A stretch of 64,000 nt of DNA from Rana temporaria (GCF_905171775.1 NC_053494.1:46595981-46659980); one strand, 5' to 3'. Positions 35,369 to 45,527 are shown, counted from the stretch's first letter. Program-made: numbers and translations. The notes: generated by a model not told the origin, from the letters alone.

Positions 35369-35880
35369 TAAATAAATAAAGAAACAATAAATCTGTGGGG
35401 AATCTATATAGAGTGTGGGGATTATTTCCCCTAATTGTGAATTTACTTCAGTGAGCAAAAAAAAAAAAAAAAAAAAAGGGGACAAATTTTTTAAGGTTCC
35501 CCCGTGTAGTGAAGACAAAGAAAAAACAAACATTAGGCCTATCTAAAATATTATATATAACATAGGGTTAATTCCCCTTGTTATGAGTGTGATTCTGTGT
35601 ACAAGATAAAGAAAAAATAATTACACTAAATAAATAGAAAATAATAACAACTACAAAATCAGAAGGGGAATAAGCAATTTCCCCTATATTATGAAGAAAA
35701 AATAAAAAATAAACAGAGACAAGACAATCTATTATGGGGTCTATAATTTCCCCTTATTGTGAACCTTACCCACATTTTAGAGTAGAAACCCCCCCACGCA
35801 CAAAAAAAAAAAAAAAGGAGAGAGAAAAAAAAAAAGAAAAACACAAGAGGGGGAGGAGGGTACTCTTGAGGAAGTCCTAG
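34904..35880 (-). repeat. VNTR-like 3' UTR of the L1
   Basis: A unit of about 110-125 bp (aaacaataaatctgtgg, aatctatatagagtgtgggg, atcatttcccctaattgtga, atttacttcagtgagcaa, A run) occurs three times well conserved near 35155, 35262 and 35383. It degenerates through at least three further units to about 35770. On the + strand the A runs separate the units. Adjacent 34970-35020 is purine-rich. The ORFs on the - strand here are poly-F repeat artefacts. Confidence 0.8.
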
Positions 35881-35893
35881 CTAGCGGTCTCCT

Positions 35894-36230
35894 CTAATCC
35901 CCCCGACTCCCTCCTCCCCCCTCTCCCTCCTCACATCCCCCGGTCCTAAAGTCCCTCCATCCCTTCCAAATCGCCTCAAATCTTGGCCCGTCCTCTACAT
36001 GGAAGGCCCACAGTTCCTCCATCACTTTAATTCTATCCATTTCTTGGAGCCATTCTCCTGTCGAGGGTGCTCTTTTTTTCCTCCAGTTCCTAGGTATTAG
36101 TGCCTTGGCTCCGTTCAACAGGAACGGGACCAAGGTACCTCTATACTTTTTCCTGGACAAACTCGTGGTGTGAAACAGACATTCCCATGGGTCATATCTT
36201 ATCTCATATCCATATGAGTTCCCTCCATCC
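35894..36230 (-). pseudogene. Displaced C-terminus of L1 ORF2
   Basis: In a different - frame from the main ORF2, this segment encodes YDPWECLFHTTSLSRKKY, then FLLNGAKALIPRNWRKKRAP, STGEWLQEMDRIKVMEELW and ends in a Gly/Glu-rich tail. In L1 ORF2 proteins a block of the type L-L-x-A-K-x-x-I-x-x-x-W, then P-S-x-x-E-W and M-E-E-L, follows the CCHC zinc knuckle. It is therefore the natural end of ORF2, now out of frame. An ATG at 36247 in this frame is not thought to be a real start. Confidence 0.8.
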
Positions 36231-39200
36231 CACACTCTCTCCAGCATAGGGGGGAGGCCTCACTACTCATTCTATGCAATTTAGTTGGAACGTAGTACCA
36301 TTTAGTTAGTAACTTATAGTTAGTTTCTTTTATTTTTGCATCCATCGACGAGGCCTGGACATATTCTAATACCTGTCTCTTCTTTTTATTGGGTATAGTC
36401 TGATTGAGTTCTGTTTCCCAGCTTTCTATTATTTTCAATTTCCCTATCTCTATCTTGGTAGTCAACATTTTGTAGATACTTGATATTCCCCGTTTCCCAA
36501 GTTCATCTTGGGTCATATATTTTTCCCAGAGATTTAGATCACTTATATCTCGCAGGGGCTTTGGCAAAGTGCCCACAAAATGTTGGATTTGTCTATATCT
36601 CCATATGTCCCCTAAGGACCGACCATATTTCTCTTGGAGTTCTCCCATCGTACATAGTTCATTTCCTTTCATTATATCCTTCAGTCTTAGAGTGTCCGAG
36701 GTTGCCCACCTCAGGTAGATCCCCCCCTCCTTACCCGGTGGGAAGAAATCCGTACCCGTAAGAGGCAGCAAAGGGCTATTATAGAGCAGTTTATTTTTCT
36801 TACAGACCTTATCCCATATTCTAAGCGTTTCTTTTGTTATTGCAGGCGTGTCCGGGGGTAATCCTCTATATTGCCTCGGTACCCATATTATATTTCCCAG
36901 CTCTTTCTTACTTAGACTTTCTTCAACTTCTACCCACTTTTTTTTACTCCCATCCTCCCCCTGCACCCAGTCTGTGATCCTCTTCAATACCGCTGCCTCG
37001 TAATACCTTCTAAAGTCCGGCATCTGTATTCCCCCTTCCTCCTTAGGTCTAATCAGAGTATCCACTGCTATACGCGGCTTTTTTCCCCTCCATATAAAAC
37101 CTCCTATTATCTTTTCCAGGACTTTAAAGTACATTTCTGGAATTTTTATCGGAAGTGTTTGGAAGATATAAAGGACTTTTGGCAAAATCATCATTTTTAT
37201 AGTGTTAACCCTTCCCCACCATGATACTCTGTCTATGCTATACCCTTTTAAATCTGATTTTACTTTATTCAGTAATAGTATATAGTTGTCTTCATAGAAG
37301 TATCTTTCTGTGCTAGACAGGTATATACCTAGATATTTCATCTTCCTCTGCTTCCATTTAAATGGATAGAGGACCTCAAGCTCCCTACGGTCCTGCGGAC
37401 TTAATCCTATACTTAGTATTTCCGTTTTTTCTTTATTAATTTTAAGATTTGAGATCTCCCCATACTTTTCATATTCTGCCATTATTTTAGGTAGTGTCTC
37501 CCTAGGGTTGGATACAAATAGCATCATGTCGTCCGCGAATGCAGATATCTTGTGCTCCCTTTTCTCCAATTTTATCCCTTCTATTTCCTGGTTCATCCGA
37601 ATTGTTTCCACTAGAGGCTCCAATGATAGGACGAATAGGAGGGGCGATAGCGGACATCCTTGCCGGGTCCCGTTAAAAAGTGAGAAGCTATCCGAGAGGG
37701 TGCCATTCACCCTCACCTGAGCCGAGGGAGCCGAATACAGAGCTCCTATCCACCTGAGCATACTTGGTCCGAATCCTATATGGGATAAGTTTGCTATCAT
37801 AAATTCCCAATCCAACCTGTCAAACGCCTTTTCGGCATCTAAAGACAGGAAAACTACTGGTTCTTTATTCTTTTTTGCTTTCTGCAACAAAAGTATCACT
37901 CTTAAGATATTTTCTCTTGTTTCTCTCCCGGGTATAAATCCTGCCTGGTCATCATCTATCAGGCCTATTAAGAGTGGTCTTATTCTCTCGGCAAGGATTT
38001 TTGAGTAGATTTTTATGTCCACATTTATTAAAGATATCGGCCTGTAACTGGCACATAGGGAGGGGTCCTTATCTTCCTTCCCTATCAGAGTTATGTGAGC
38101 GTTCAAGGCCTCCTTACGCATCACCATACCCCCTCCTATGGAGTTCATATATTTCTGAAAAAATGGCACTAATATCTCACCAAACCTTTTATAATATAAT
38201 GACGTGTACCCGTCGGGGCCAGGACTCTTGCCCATTTTAATACTCTTAATCGTTTGGCCTATTTCCTCTTTTGTTATTTCTTTTTCTAGGTTACTTATTA
38301 CTTCCTCTGCCAAACCTGGGGTCTTGACCTTCTTTAGATATTGTTTAATTTTTTCCCTTTTAATCTGGACATCTGTATCGCCTTGCCCTTTATTGACATT
38401 ATATAGGTCTTGGTAGTATTCGTAGAATATTTTAGCTATTTCCCTAGTGGAGTGTCTCATATCTCCATTCCTATCTTTTATTTTCAGAATAGAGTTCTGT
38501 GTGTTTCTTGATTTTATGGTCCTTGCTAACAGTCTCCCCGGTTTATTACCCAACGCGTAGAATTTGTTATTCGCATTGTTAAAGACCCATTTTGTTTCCT
38601 GCTCTAGGAGGTCACGGAGCTCTTCTCTTTTACTAGTTAGTGCCCTTAGGACCTGATCTTCCTGTAGTTCTTTGTGTTTCCGTTCAAGGGCCTGAATTTC
38701 CTCTAGTAATGTTTGTTTCCGTGCCTGCCTGATCTTCCTCCGCTTGGCTTTTTCTGCTATCAGCCTCCCTCTCATAAATGCCTTATGCGTTTCCCAGAGC
38801 GTAGCTGGTGCGATATTTTCAGTATCATTTTCTCTAAAGAATATACACATGTCCTTTTCTAGGTCATCGGCTGTTTTGGTGTTATTTATTAGGGACTCAT
38901 CTAATCTCCATACATGCTGTCCAGCCGGGATCTCCCCTGAGTCTAGGGACACTACCACTGGAGCATGATCGGATAGCGTTATAGATTTTATTTCTATCCT
39001 CATCAGTCCCTCAAGCAGCCGATGATCTAGCAGGACATGGTCGATTCTTGAGTATGACCCATGAACCGATGAAAAATATGTAAAGTCCTTGTCTTTTGGA
39101 TGGTAAATTCTCCAGGCTTCCACCAGTTGCATCTGATGTAATTTATGTTTGATCATTCTGAGATATTTCCCCTCTGATCTCAATGAGATGGGTTGGGTGT

Positions 39201-39654
39201 CTAATAGTGGATCAAATACAAAATTTAGGTCACCTGCTAGAATCACCATACCCTCTCTAAATCCTTCTAGTTTGTTCAAGATTTGTCTCAGGTATACAGC
39301 TGGCCTTACATTAGGGCAGTATACATTTACCAATGTATATCTCATATTTAAGACAGTGCCCTTAACGAATAGGAATCTTCCGTCAGGATCTATTTCTGTA
39401 GCTTCTAGGGAAAACCTTATGTTCCTATCGAACCCTATTGCAATACCCTTTGCTCTATTGTTAGGAGAGTAACTATGAATCCATGTAGGGAACTCCTTTG
39501 AGTTTAGTCTAGTTTTTGATGTTATTTTTAGGTGGGTTTCCTGAAGGAACACTATGTTGGCCGAGAGTCTCTTCATCTCCTGTAGTATCTGATACCGCTT
39601 ACTTGGGCTATTTAACCCTCGTACATTGTACGTAACAATCTTTAATGCAGCCAT
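36199..39654 (-). CDS. L1-type LINE ORF2: endonuclease and reverse transcriptase (C-terminally broken)
   Basis: A 1151-residue open frame. Residues 1-235 form an APE-type endonuclease with the catalytic set visible: N10 in VTYN, E39 in FLQETH, G-D-L-N at 141-144, S-R-I-D-H at 202-206 and S-D-H at 228-230. Residues about 465-780 form the reverse transcriptase: SPGPDGY (477-483), SYRPISL, D606 in SLDAEKAFD, RQGCPLSP (664-671), the active-site FADD (706-709) and YLGIYLS. Such proteins nick target DNA and copy the LINE RNA onto it. At the end C1137, C1141 and H1147 begin a zinc knuckle, but the frame stops at residue 1151 before the last ligand. The normal continuation lies in another frame (35894-36230). 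So enzyme domains are intact while the C-terminal RNA-binding part is lost. Full activity is unlikely. Length of family members is typically about 1,200-1,300 residues. Confidence 0.93.
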   Translation of the reverse strand: MAALKIVTYNVRGLNSPSKRYQILQEMKRLSANIVFLQETHLKITSKTRLNSKEFPTWIHSYSPNNRAKGIAIGFDRNIRFSLEATEIDPDGRFLFVKGTVLNMRYTLVNVYCPNVRPAVYLRQILNKLEGFREGMVILAGDLNFVFDPLLDTQPISLRSEGKYLRMIKHKLHQMQLVEAWRIYHPKDKDFTYFSSVHGSYSRIDHVLLDHRLLEGLMRIEIKSITLSDHAPVVVSLDSGEIPAGQHVWRLDESLINNTKTADDLEKDMCIFFRENDTENIAPATLWETHKAFMRGRLIAEKAKRRKIRQARKQTLLEEIQALERKHKELQEDQVLRALTSKREELRDLLEQETKWVFNNANNKFYALGNKPGRLLARTIKSRNTQNSILKIKDRNGDMRHSTREIAKIFYEYYQDLYNVNKGQGDTDVQIKREKIKQYLKKVKTPGLAEEVISNLEKEITKEEIGQTIKSIKMGKSPGPDGYTSLYYKRFGEILVPFFQKYMNSIGGGMVMRKEALNAHITLIGKEDKDPSLCASYRPISLINVDIKIYSKILAERIRPLLIGLIDDDQAGFIPGRETRENILRVILLLQKAKKNKEPVVFLSLDAEKAFDRLDWEFMIANLSHIGFGPSMLRWIGALYSAPSAQVRVNGTLSDSFSLFNGTRQGCPLSPLLFVLSLEPLVETIRMNQEIEGIKLEKREHKISAFADDMMLFVSNPRETLPKIMAEYEKYGEISNLKINKEKTEILSIGLSPQDRRELEVLYPFKWKQRKMKYLGIYLSSTERYFYEDNYILLLNKVKSDLKGYSIDRVSWWGRVNTIKMMILPKVLYIFQTLPIKIPEMYFKVLEKIIGGFIWRGKKPRIAVDTLIRPKEEGGIQMPDFRRYYEAAVLKRITDWVQGEDGSKKKWVEVEESLSKKELGNIIWVPRQYRGLPPDTPAITKETLRIWDKVCKKNKLLYNSPLLPLTGTDFFPPGKEGGIYLRWATSDTLRLKDIMKGNELCTMGELQEKYGRSLGDIWRYRQIQHFVGTLPKPLRDISDLNLWEKYMTQDELGKRGISSIYKMLTTKIEIGKLKIIESWETELNQTIPNKKKRQVLEYVQASSMDAKIKETNYKLLTKWYYVPTKLHRMSSEASPLCWRECGMEGTHMDMR

Positions 39655-40259
39655 TTATTATAATTCATGTATATATCTTTCCTTTTCCCCCCCTGATTGG
39701 GAGCACGCATCTTATCCCCACAGGACATGAGAGACTTCAGGCCCTTTCTCATTATAGAGAACATCTAAACCATATTCCTTATTTAACATCAAACTAATAT
39801 TATTCCAGGAAAGAAAAATCTCAGCCGAGGTACCTTGAGACCACACAATCAACATATATAACATATACCCCCCCTTTCCCACCCCCCCAGCGCATTGATC
39901 CTCAATGCTAAGACTCACTCGGTCTGTGCCCATCCAGGCCACTTGCCGAGTGGGCCTTTCCTCGGGGCGTCTACTATGACCCCCCATTTCCCAGGTCCCG
40001 TCCACTAAAATAGGACGGCTCCTGGCCCAGGGGCGGTATATCAGCTCCATGTTTCCCCTCTCCCCAGGCAACAACCTTTATTCTTCCTCTGGGTTTTTGA
40101 CCTTACTGACATCCTTCATTACAAATAGAGCGGGCCGAGGGGAGATCAGGAGCAGGGGACAATCCCCGCGGATACCTGGTAACCAGCCACCCTTGTCCCA
40201 CATCCTCCCATCCCACCCTCCTCCCGTCCCAGTCCCCAGAAGAAGGCACCCCGAATACA
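39655..40259 (-). other. L1 inter-ORF region
   Basis: 605 bp between the ORF1 stop and the ORF2 ATG in element orientation. An open frame at 40074-39712 has no recognised domain and is probably incidental. Long spacers between ORFs suggest ORF2 is not read by simple overlap. How it is initiated cannot be seen here. Confidence 0.6.
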
Positions 40260-41144
40260 CTATGCCCTGTTCCATTCCTGTTCCCTCCATCTTCTCCAGG
40301 CTGGAGGTCTCTTTTCCCAGTTGTCTATTTGCATCGGCTGAATACTCAGCTTTTTGCAAAATTCCTTTACATCTTCAGGGAAGCGAATAACCGCTGAAAC
40401 CCCCTGATTCTTAACCAACAAGCAGGCTGGAAAGCCCCATCTATATGGTATGTCCTTTGTTTGTAGGTGACTAGTTAGTGGTTTCAGCGCCCTTTTTCGT
40501 GCTAATGTCTCTGGTGCGAGGTCTGAAAACAAGAGTAGCTTGACCCCCTTATACTCCATAGTTGCTGAATTCCTCGTAGTTTGAGATACCAGCTCTTTTT
40601 GACTGTATTCTAGGAATCTGACTATAGTGTCCCTTGGTAGGTCTCTTTGTGTGTTAAATGATTTTTGTATCCTATGGGCCCGTTCAAAATGCATAGGGGC
40701 TGTCTCCTCCCTTTTTAGAGCTGTATTGAATATCCCTCGCAGCACCTCCCCCAATTCTATATCTTTGACTTCTTCTGGGAGGCCCCTTATACGCAAGTTT
40801 TTTCTTCTACTGCGGTTCTCTTGATCCTCTAGTTTATATCGGGCATTTCTTATTTCAATCCAGTCCATATCAGCTCTTTCTCTTAATTCTGTTATTGCAT
40901 TTCTATGTTCCTCTAATTGTTCCTCTATCCCTTCCACTCTCTGTAGCACACTCTGGATATCTCTTCTTGTTGCCCCCATTTCCCCCTTGATGGTTCTCTC
41001 TAGACGTAATATCATTTCTGACATATCCATCATATCCTGTCTAGTTGGTGGAGCTTGAGTGTCTTTAGGGGGGATATCAGAGAACATGCTTAGTTGTTGC
41101 TGTTGGCTCTCAGGGGTCTTTAAAACTTTACTTTGACCTTTCAC
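40260..41144 (-). CDS. L1-type LINE ORF1 protein (RNA-binding, intact)
   Basis: A 294-residue protein of the transposase-22 (L1 ORF1p) family, which binds LINE RNA as a trimer. Residues about 40-112 are heptad-rich and fit the coiled coil (MILRLERTIKGEM, VEGIEEQLEEHRNAITELRE). Residues about 113-195 fit the RRM, with RRKNLRIRGLPEE (113-125), FERAHRI (153-159) and RDTIVRF (171-177). Residues about 200-275 fit the C-terminal domain. The frame is uninterrupted from ATG at 41144. The ATG lies about 30 bp inside the 5' end of the insertion, so this start survived the 5' truncation narrowly. No frameshift or stop is seen, which points to a fairly young copy. Confidence 0.9.
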   Translation of the reverse strand: MKGQSKVLKTPESQQQQLSMFSDIPPKDTQAPPTRQDMMDMSEMILRLERTIKGEMGATRRDIQSVLQRVEGIEEQLEEHRNAITELRERADMDWIEIRNARYKLEDQENRSRRKNLRIRGLPEEVKDIELGEVLRGIFNTALKREETAPMHFERAHRIQKSFNTQRDLPRDTIVRFLEYSQKELVSQTTRNSATMEYKGVKLLLFSDLAPETLARKRALKPLTSHLQTKDIPYRWGFPACLLVKNQGVSAVIRFPEDVKEFCKKLSIQPMQIDNWEKRPPAWRRWREQEWNRA

Positions 41145-41244
41145 TCCTGGGGATTGATCTTTATTTTTCTCCTTTTACAGTATATTCCTTAATGCCTGCA
41201 AAGAATATTCTATGACTCATCTCTCTGTATAGACTGTTAACATA

Positions 41245-42247
41245 TTAACCACTTGAGATCCGCGCTATGGTCGAAAGACGTCCACAGCGCGGCTCTCAAG
41301 TGCCGGGTAGACGTCCATAGACGTCCTGCTGTTGTTGTTCCCTGTGCGCGCTGCTGGGGGCGCGCAGCGGGGAAACAACGTGCCCGGCGCATCGCTCGGG
41401 AGCCGATGCGAGTGCCTGGCGGCCGCGATGTCCGCCAGACACTCGCGATCGTCGGGAACACAGCCGATAACACAGCAGGACGTGGAGCCCTGTGTGTAAA
41501 CACAGAGCTCCACGTGCTGTGAGGGAGAGAGGAGACCGATCTGTGTCCCTTTACATAGGGACACAGCATCGGTCACCTCCCCCAGTCACCCCCCTCCCCC
41601 CACACAGTAAGAACACTATGTAGAGAATACATTTAACCCCTTCCTCACCCCCTAGTGTTAACCCCTTCACTGCCAGTCACATTTATACAGTAATTAGTGC
41701 ATTTTTATAGCACTGATCGCTGTATAAATGTGAATGGTCCCAAAATTGTGTCAAAAGTGTCCGATACGTCCATCGCAATATCGCAGCCCTGACAAAAAAA
41801 TCGCAAATCGCCGCCATTACTAGTAAAAAAAAAAAAAACATAAATCTATCCCCCATTTCGTAGGCACTATAACTTTTGCGCAAACCAGTCGCTTATTGCA
41901 ATTTTTTTTTTTTTTTACAAAAATACGTCGAAAAATACGTATCGGCCTTAACTGAGAAAAAAAATATTTTTTTTAAAAAAAAATTGGGATATTTATTATA
42001 GCAACAAGTAAAAAAAATATATATTTTTTTTAAATTGTCGCTCTTTTTTTGTTTATAGCGCAAAAAATAAAAACCGCAGAGGTGATCAAATACCACCAAA
42101 ATAAAGCTCTATTTGTGGGGAAAAAAGGACGCTAATTTTGTCACGTCGCACGACCGCGCAATTGTCAGTTAAAGCGACGCAGTGCCGGAAGCTGAAATTT
42201 CGCCTGGGAACGAAGGGGGTTTATGTGCCCAGTAAGCAAGTGGTTAA
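41245..42247. mobile_element. TTAA element, TTAACCACTT...AAGTGGTTAA (copy 3)
   Basis: TTAA is at 41245-41248 and 42244-42247 with CCACTT and AAGTGG inside. The shared interior (atcaaataccaccaaaat, gcgcaaaaaataaaaaccgc) is inverted relative to copy 1. CpG-rich hairpins occur near 41280-41520. No transposase. It starts 55 bp from the L1 duplication. Confidence 0.75.
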
Positions 42248-42282
42248 ATAAGGCTGGCTCTTGAAAGGCCTTTAATTGTGTG

Positions 42283-42730
42283 ATAACACTGTTTAAAGCC
42301 TATTGATGCTCAGAGGTGTGAATACCTTTCTGTCAAGCTGTATGCGGAGACAGAACGTCTGTCTAGAGATGTGGATTGAGAAGAGATCATTGTGTGATGG
42401 TGTTTTGTTTGAGTTCTGTTAATGAAGGAACGTGCAGTGATTAGGTCATGATAGTTATAGCCCGGCGCCGAGATGTCTAGAATGTTTAGCAATTAGCCAT
42501 CTGAAGGTGTATTGAAGCCCCCCAGGGTGTGGGTGGAGAGTTTGATTGTTCCTGTGCCTTGAAAACTGTATAAAATCTGAGAGTGAACCATTAAAGTTGT
42601 CTTACATTTGAAACCAGAGAACACAGAGCAAGTCTCGTTATTCTGGGAAATGGGATGCCTGCTGGTTTGTCTGTGTGTCAAATGAGCTGTCGTAGTTGAT
42701 GGAAGGTCGTAAACGGTGGTGACCGTTACA
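42283..42730 (+). mobile_element. Possible solo LTR, unclassified
   Basis: It begins tgtgataacactg and ends gaccgttaca, so it has TG...CA limits. It contains ctgtataaaatctg (TATA-like, near 42570) and ccattaaagttg (poly(A)-like, near 42591), in the order of an LTR. No flanking direct repeat of 4-6 bp could be confirmed and no internal retroviral or gypsy sequence lies next to it. Another promoter-bearing repeat is possible. Confidence 0.3.
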
Positions 42731-43569
42731 ATTCCATCACTACTTCTTCCATAATTCAAGTTGCTTCCAAACAAGTGACTGATATTTTTATATTTTCTAG
42801 GGCAGTGGAAGCCATATCAACCAATCCACTTTCACCTTTAATACATTTAGTGCAATTAAAGCAAGGAAAGGTGATTTCTGGTTGGTATCTGTTGGGTAAA
42901 GCGTTTTTAAATTTCTCTTTATCTTTTTAAATAGCACTTTAAACATGATAGGGGGTCCACTCCTGGTTTCCTATCTTCTCTTCTCTTCCCATATTCAATA
43001 CTCATTTGCATCTCATTATGTTACAGGAATCAGGCTGTTCCCCTAGTTCTAATTACACTGCTTCAGTGCACATACTCTACTACATATACTCCTGTTGTTT
43101 GCCCTGACCCTCAGGGATTTTAAAGCTTTCTTAGTCTAGTGCCTCCTTGTGCTGTTCACATTGCAGTATAAATCTTGTACTTCATGCTTTAATTAACATT
43201 AATTAATATTAATTGTGTTCCCTTCAAACCTGTATATCATGGTGAGTGATTTTGATGTTGTGATTTCCTCTGTCCTGTCTTCTGAGAGATGGCATTTTTA
43301 ATAGTTCAGAGGTTCATATAGGTGAAAATGAGAGCTATATTTTATAAATTGTAGCGATTGGTCAGATGCTAACTATTACATCTTATCTCCAGTTGCATTT
43401 AAATGTCAGGCAGCTTTATCTACTTGTGAAAATGACAGGCTTTGGACAGTTTACAGAACAATGAAATGTAGTGACACCTCTGTGCAGCACCATCTGTGCA
43501 CATAGCTAGACCTTTGGAAGGTCATGGAGGCTGCAACACAGGACCACAGAGATATGGATAATGGCAGCC
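42731..43569. other. Unique non-coding interval
   Basis: No recognised repeat or exon. Confidence 0.4.
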
Positions 43570-43681
43570 TGCACACTGTGCAATACATTTTATACTTGCC
43601 ACTTAACTGATCTATACCATGTGCTATTTGTTCTATACTTCTCACTGCTTCAAACTGCACATTGTGTTGCAAGTTCTAAAT

Positions 43682-44194
43682 CGGGGTTCTCCGAACGTTC
43701 TAAATAAAGGGCCAGGTAACTGTCCTTCAGACTTTAGGGGGGGCAGACTGTGACCAGCAAGAGAAGAAAATGTCTAGAGCAGTGATGGCGAACCTTGGCA
43801 CCCCAAATGTTTTGGAACTACATTTCCCATAATACTCAAGCACACTGCAGAGTGGATGAGCATCATGGGAAATGTAGTTCCAAAACATCTGGGGTGCCAA
43901 GGTTCGCCATCACTGGTCTAGAGCTCAGTTGAAAAAAAACAATGCCCAATCTTTGGTGTCAGTGGGAGGAATTGCGCCCATATTTTGGTGTCATTGGAAG
44001 GAATTGTGCTTTATCACTGGTGTCATTGGGCCCCATTGTTGGTGTCATTGATATATATTGTTCCCCAGTGTTGGCATTTTTGGGAGGAATTGCCCCCCTT
44101 CATTGGTATCAGTGATTGAAATAGTGCCCCAAAAAGCAGAAAAAAGCAAGCAAAGGGCCGCATCTGGCCCCAGGCTGCAGTTTGGAGACCATTG
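43682..44194. mobile_element. hAT-like element within minisatellite
   Basis: It starts cggggttctccgaacgttct and ends cagtttggagaccattg. The flanks ttctaaat (43674-43681) and ttctaaac (44195-44202) match at 7 of 8. Inside is a degenerate ttggtgtcattgggaggaat tandem motif. It is itself interrupted by a second hAT at 43780-43915. Confidence 0.65.
43780..43915. mobile_element. Hairpin hAT MITE, CAGTGATGGCGAACC ends
   Basis: A 136-bp almost perfect palindrome: CAGTGATGGCGAACCTTGGC pairs with its inverse at the right end, and tttggaactacatttccca pairs internally. An exact 8-bp duplication gtctagag is at 43772-43779 and 43916-43923. The youngest of three layers here. Confidence 0.85.
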
Positions 44195-44715
44195 TTCTAA
44201 ACTTCCCTCTGCTCCAGTCTCCACATTGTGCTGCTCTTTTTATACTCCCTATTGCTCCAGTATGCATAATATGCTGTACAACTCTACTCCCGACTACACT
44301 AATTTCCATACTGTTCTGTATGTTCTATACTCCCCGCTGCCCTAGTCTTCGCACACTACATTAATACTTTCCACTGTTTCAATCTTCACACTGTGCTGCA
44401 CGTTCTATACGCCCAACTGCTCCAATCTCCACACAACACTACCATGTCCTGTACTCTCCTTTGCTCATATCTGAACACTGTGCTGCACGTTCTATACGCC
44501 CAACTGCTCCAATCTCCACACAACACTACCATGTCCTGTACTCTCCTTTGCTCATATCTGAACACTGTGCTGCACGTTCTATACGCCCAACTGCTCCAAT
44601 CTCCACACAGCACTACCATGTCCTGTACTCTCCTTTGCTCATATCTGAACACTGTGCTGCATGTTTTGTGCACCCCTCTACTCCAATGTGCACACCATGC
44701 TATAGGCTCCATACT

Positions 44716-45519
44716 CATCTTATTAGAAATTGTGATGAGACCAGAGAAGGATGTAAAATATTTTTATTCAAAATTTTCAGAACAAAACATACTTAGATTG
44801 GGGCTGTATATATTATTAGGATGGCCAATATAATTTGTAGGACAATGTAATAAAAATATATGCTTTCCTTATAATTTTAGCACATAGTTGAGAATTTGAG
44901 AGCGCTGGTGTACAGGCTTGGGAACTGGAAGTCCCAGTAGGTTGCTTTTTTGGCCACCATAGGTATTTGCAGATTAGAGAGGCTAGGTCCTCAGCATCAT
45001 AGCTGGATGGAAACTGGTGTCCATATGCGCAAACAATTCGATTGCCCAATGTTTACAAGGCAAGGACAGCCAATGTATGTGAAGATCTATTTCCAGTGCT
45101 GCTTGCAGGGTTTTTTGAGCAATGTCATGAATGTTTCCGAGACCCAGAGGGTATACCAGCAGAATAAAGGTCAGGACAGAATGACAGCGCGTACATTGAA
45201 GGGATATTTGACTTTACTTTCTGCATTAAATGGACTGTTCTGCCTTCCAAACAAGACAATGGAATAGTTGGCTCGTTGATTGACACAGTGTAGTGACTGC
45301 AGGTGTATGCACCACGAAGGGAATGCACACACCACTCAGGTGAATAGGTACAAAACTTCACTAATTAATGCCCCCCAACACCTCTATATAAAACATTAAA
45401 TTGTGGTTCTGTTAAGGGTAGGTCCACCCAGAACATCCATACTTTGGGTAACTATAGATTGGCTAACCTGTACTGAAAAACTATGTTGGCTGTCATTGCT
45501 GACTTAAGGTAGAATGGTC
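44716..45519. other. Unique non-coding interval
   Basis: No gene or transposon recognised. Confidence 0.4.
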
Positions 45520-45527
45520 CCCTAGGC

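Larger units (their letters stand above)
34280..41190 (-). mobile_element. L1-type LINE insertion with target-site duplications
   Basis: A single retrotransposition event on the - strand. The duplication tacagtatattcctt occurs at 34280-34294 and 41176-41190. Between them, in element orientation, are about 30 bp of 5' UTR, ORF1 (41144-40260), a 605-bp inter-ORF spacer, ORF2 (39654-36199, broken at the end), a tandem-repeat 3' UTR, an AATAAA (34746-34751), an A-rich tract (34704-34728), 384 bp of extra sequence and a terminal A tract (34293-34319). The reconstructed empty site has TTCCTT/AATG at the nick, in line with the TTTT/AA preference of L1 endonucleases. The very short 5' UTR implies 5' truncation, so no internal promoter is likely. 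It lies antisense to the ADAP1 exons. Confidence 0.9.
43570..44715 (+). repeat. Minisatellite, about 45-bp unit with 87-bp higher-order copies
   Basis: Degenerate units (cacactgtgctgcacgttct, atacgcccaactgctccaat) run from about 43570 to 43673 and from 44195 to 44715. Within them, 44388-44660 contains three near-identical 87-bp copies. 87 is divisible by 3, so frames on both strands stay open. That explains the ORFs of 110-146 codons, which I do not regard as genes. The array is interrupted by nested hAT elements. Confidence 0.8.

Noticed and set aside
34903..35533. Phe-rich membrane-like proteins
   Set aside because: Poly-A and tandem repeats of the L1 3' UTR read on the - strand.
35894..36247. 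Independent gene starting at the ATG at 36247
   Set aside because: Sequence is the L1 ORF2 C-terminus displaced into another frame.
39712..40074. 120-codon ORF between L1 ORF1 and ORF2
   Set aside because: No domain and located in the spacer of the L1. Probably incidental.
44386..44833. Protein genes on both strands
   Set aside because: Tandem 87-bp repeats of length divisible by 3 explain the open frames.
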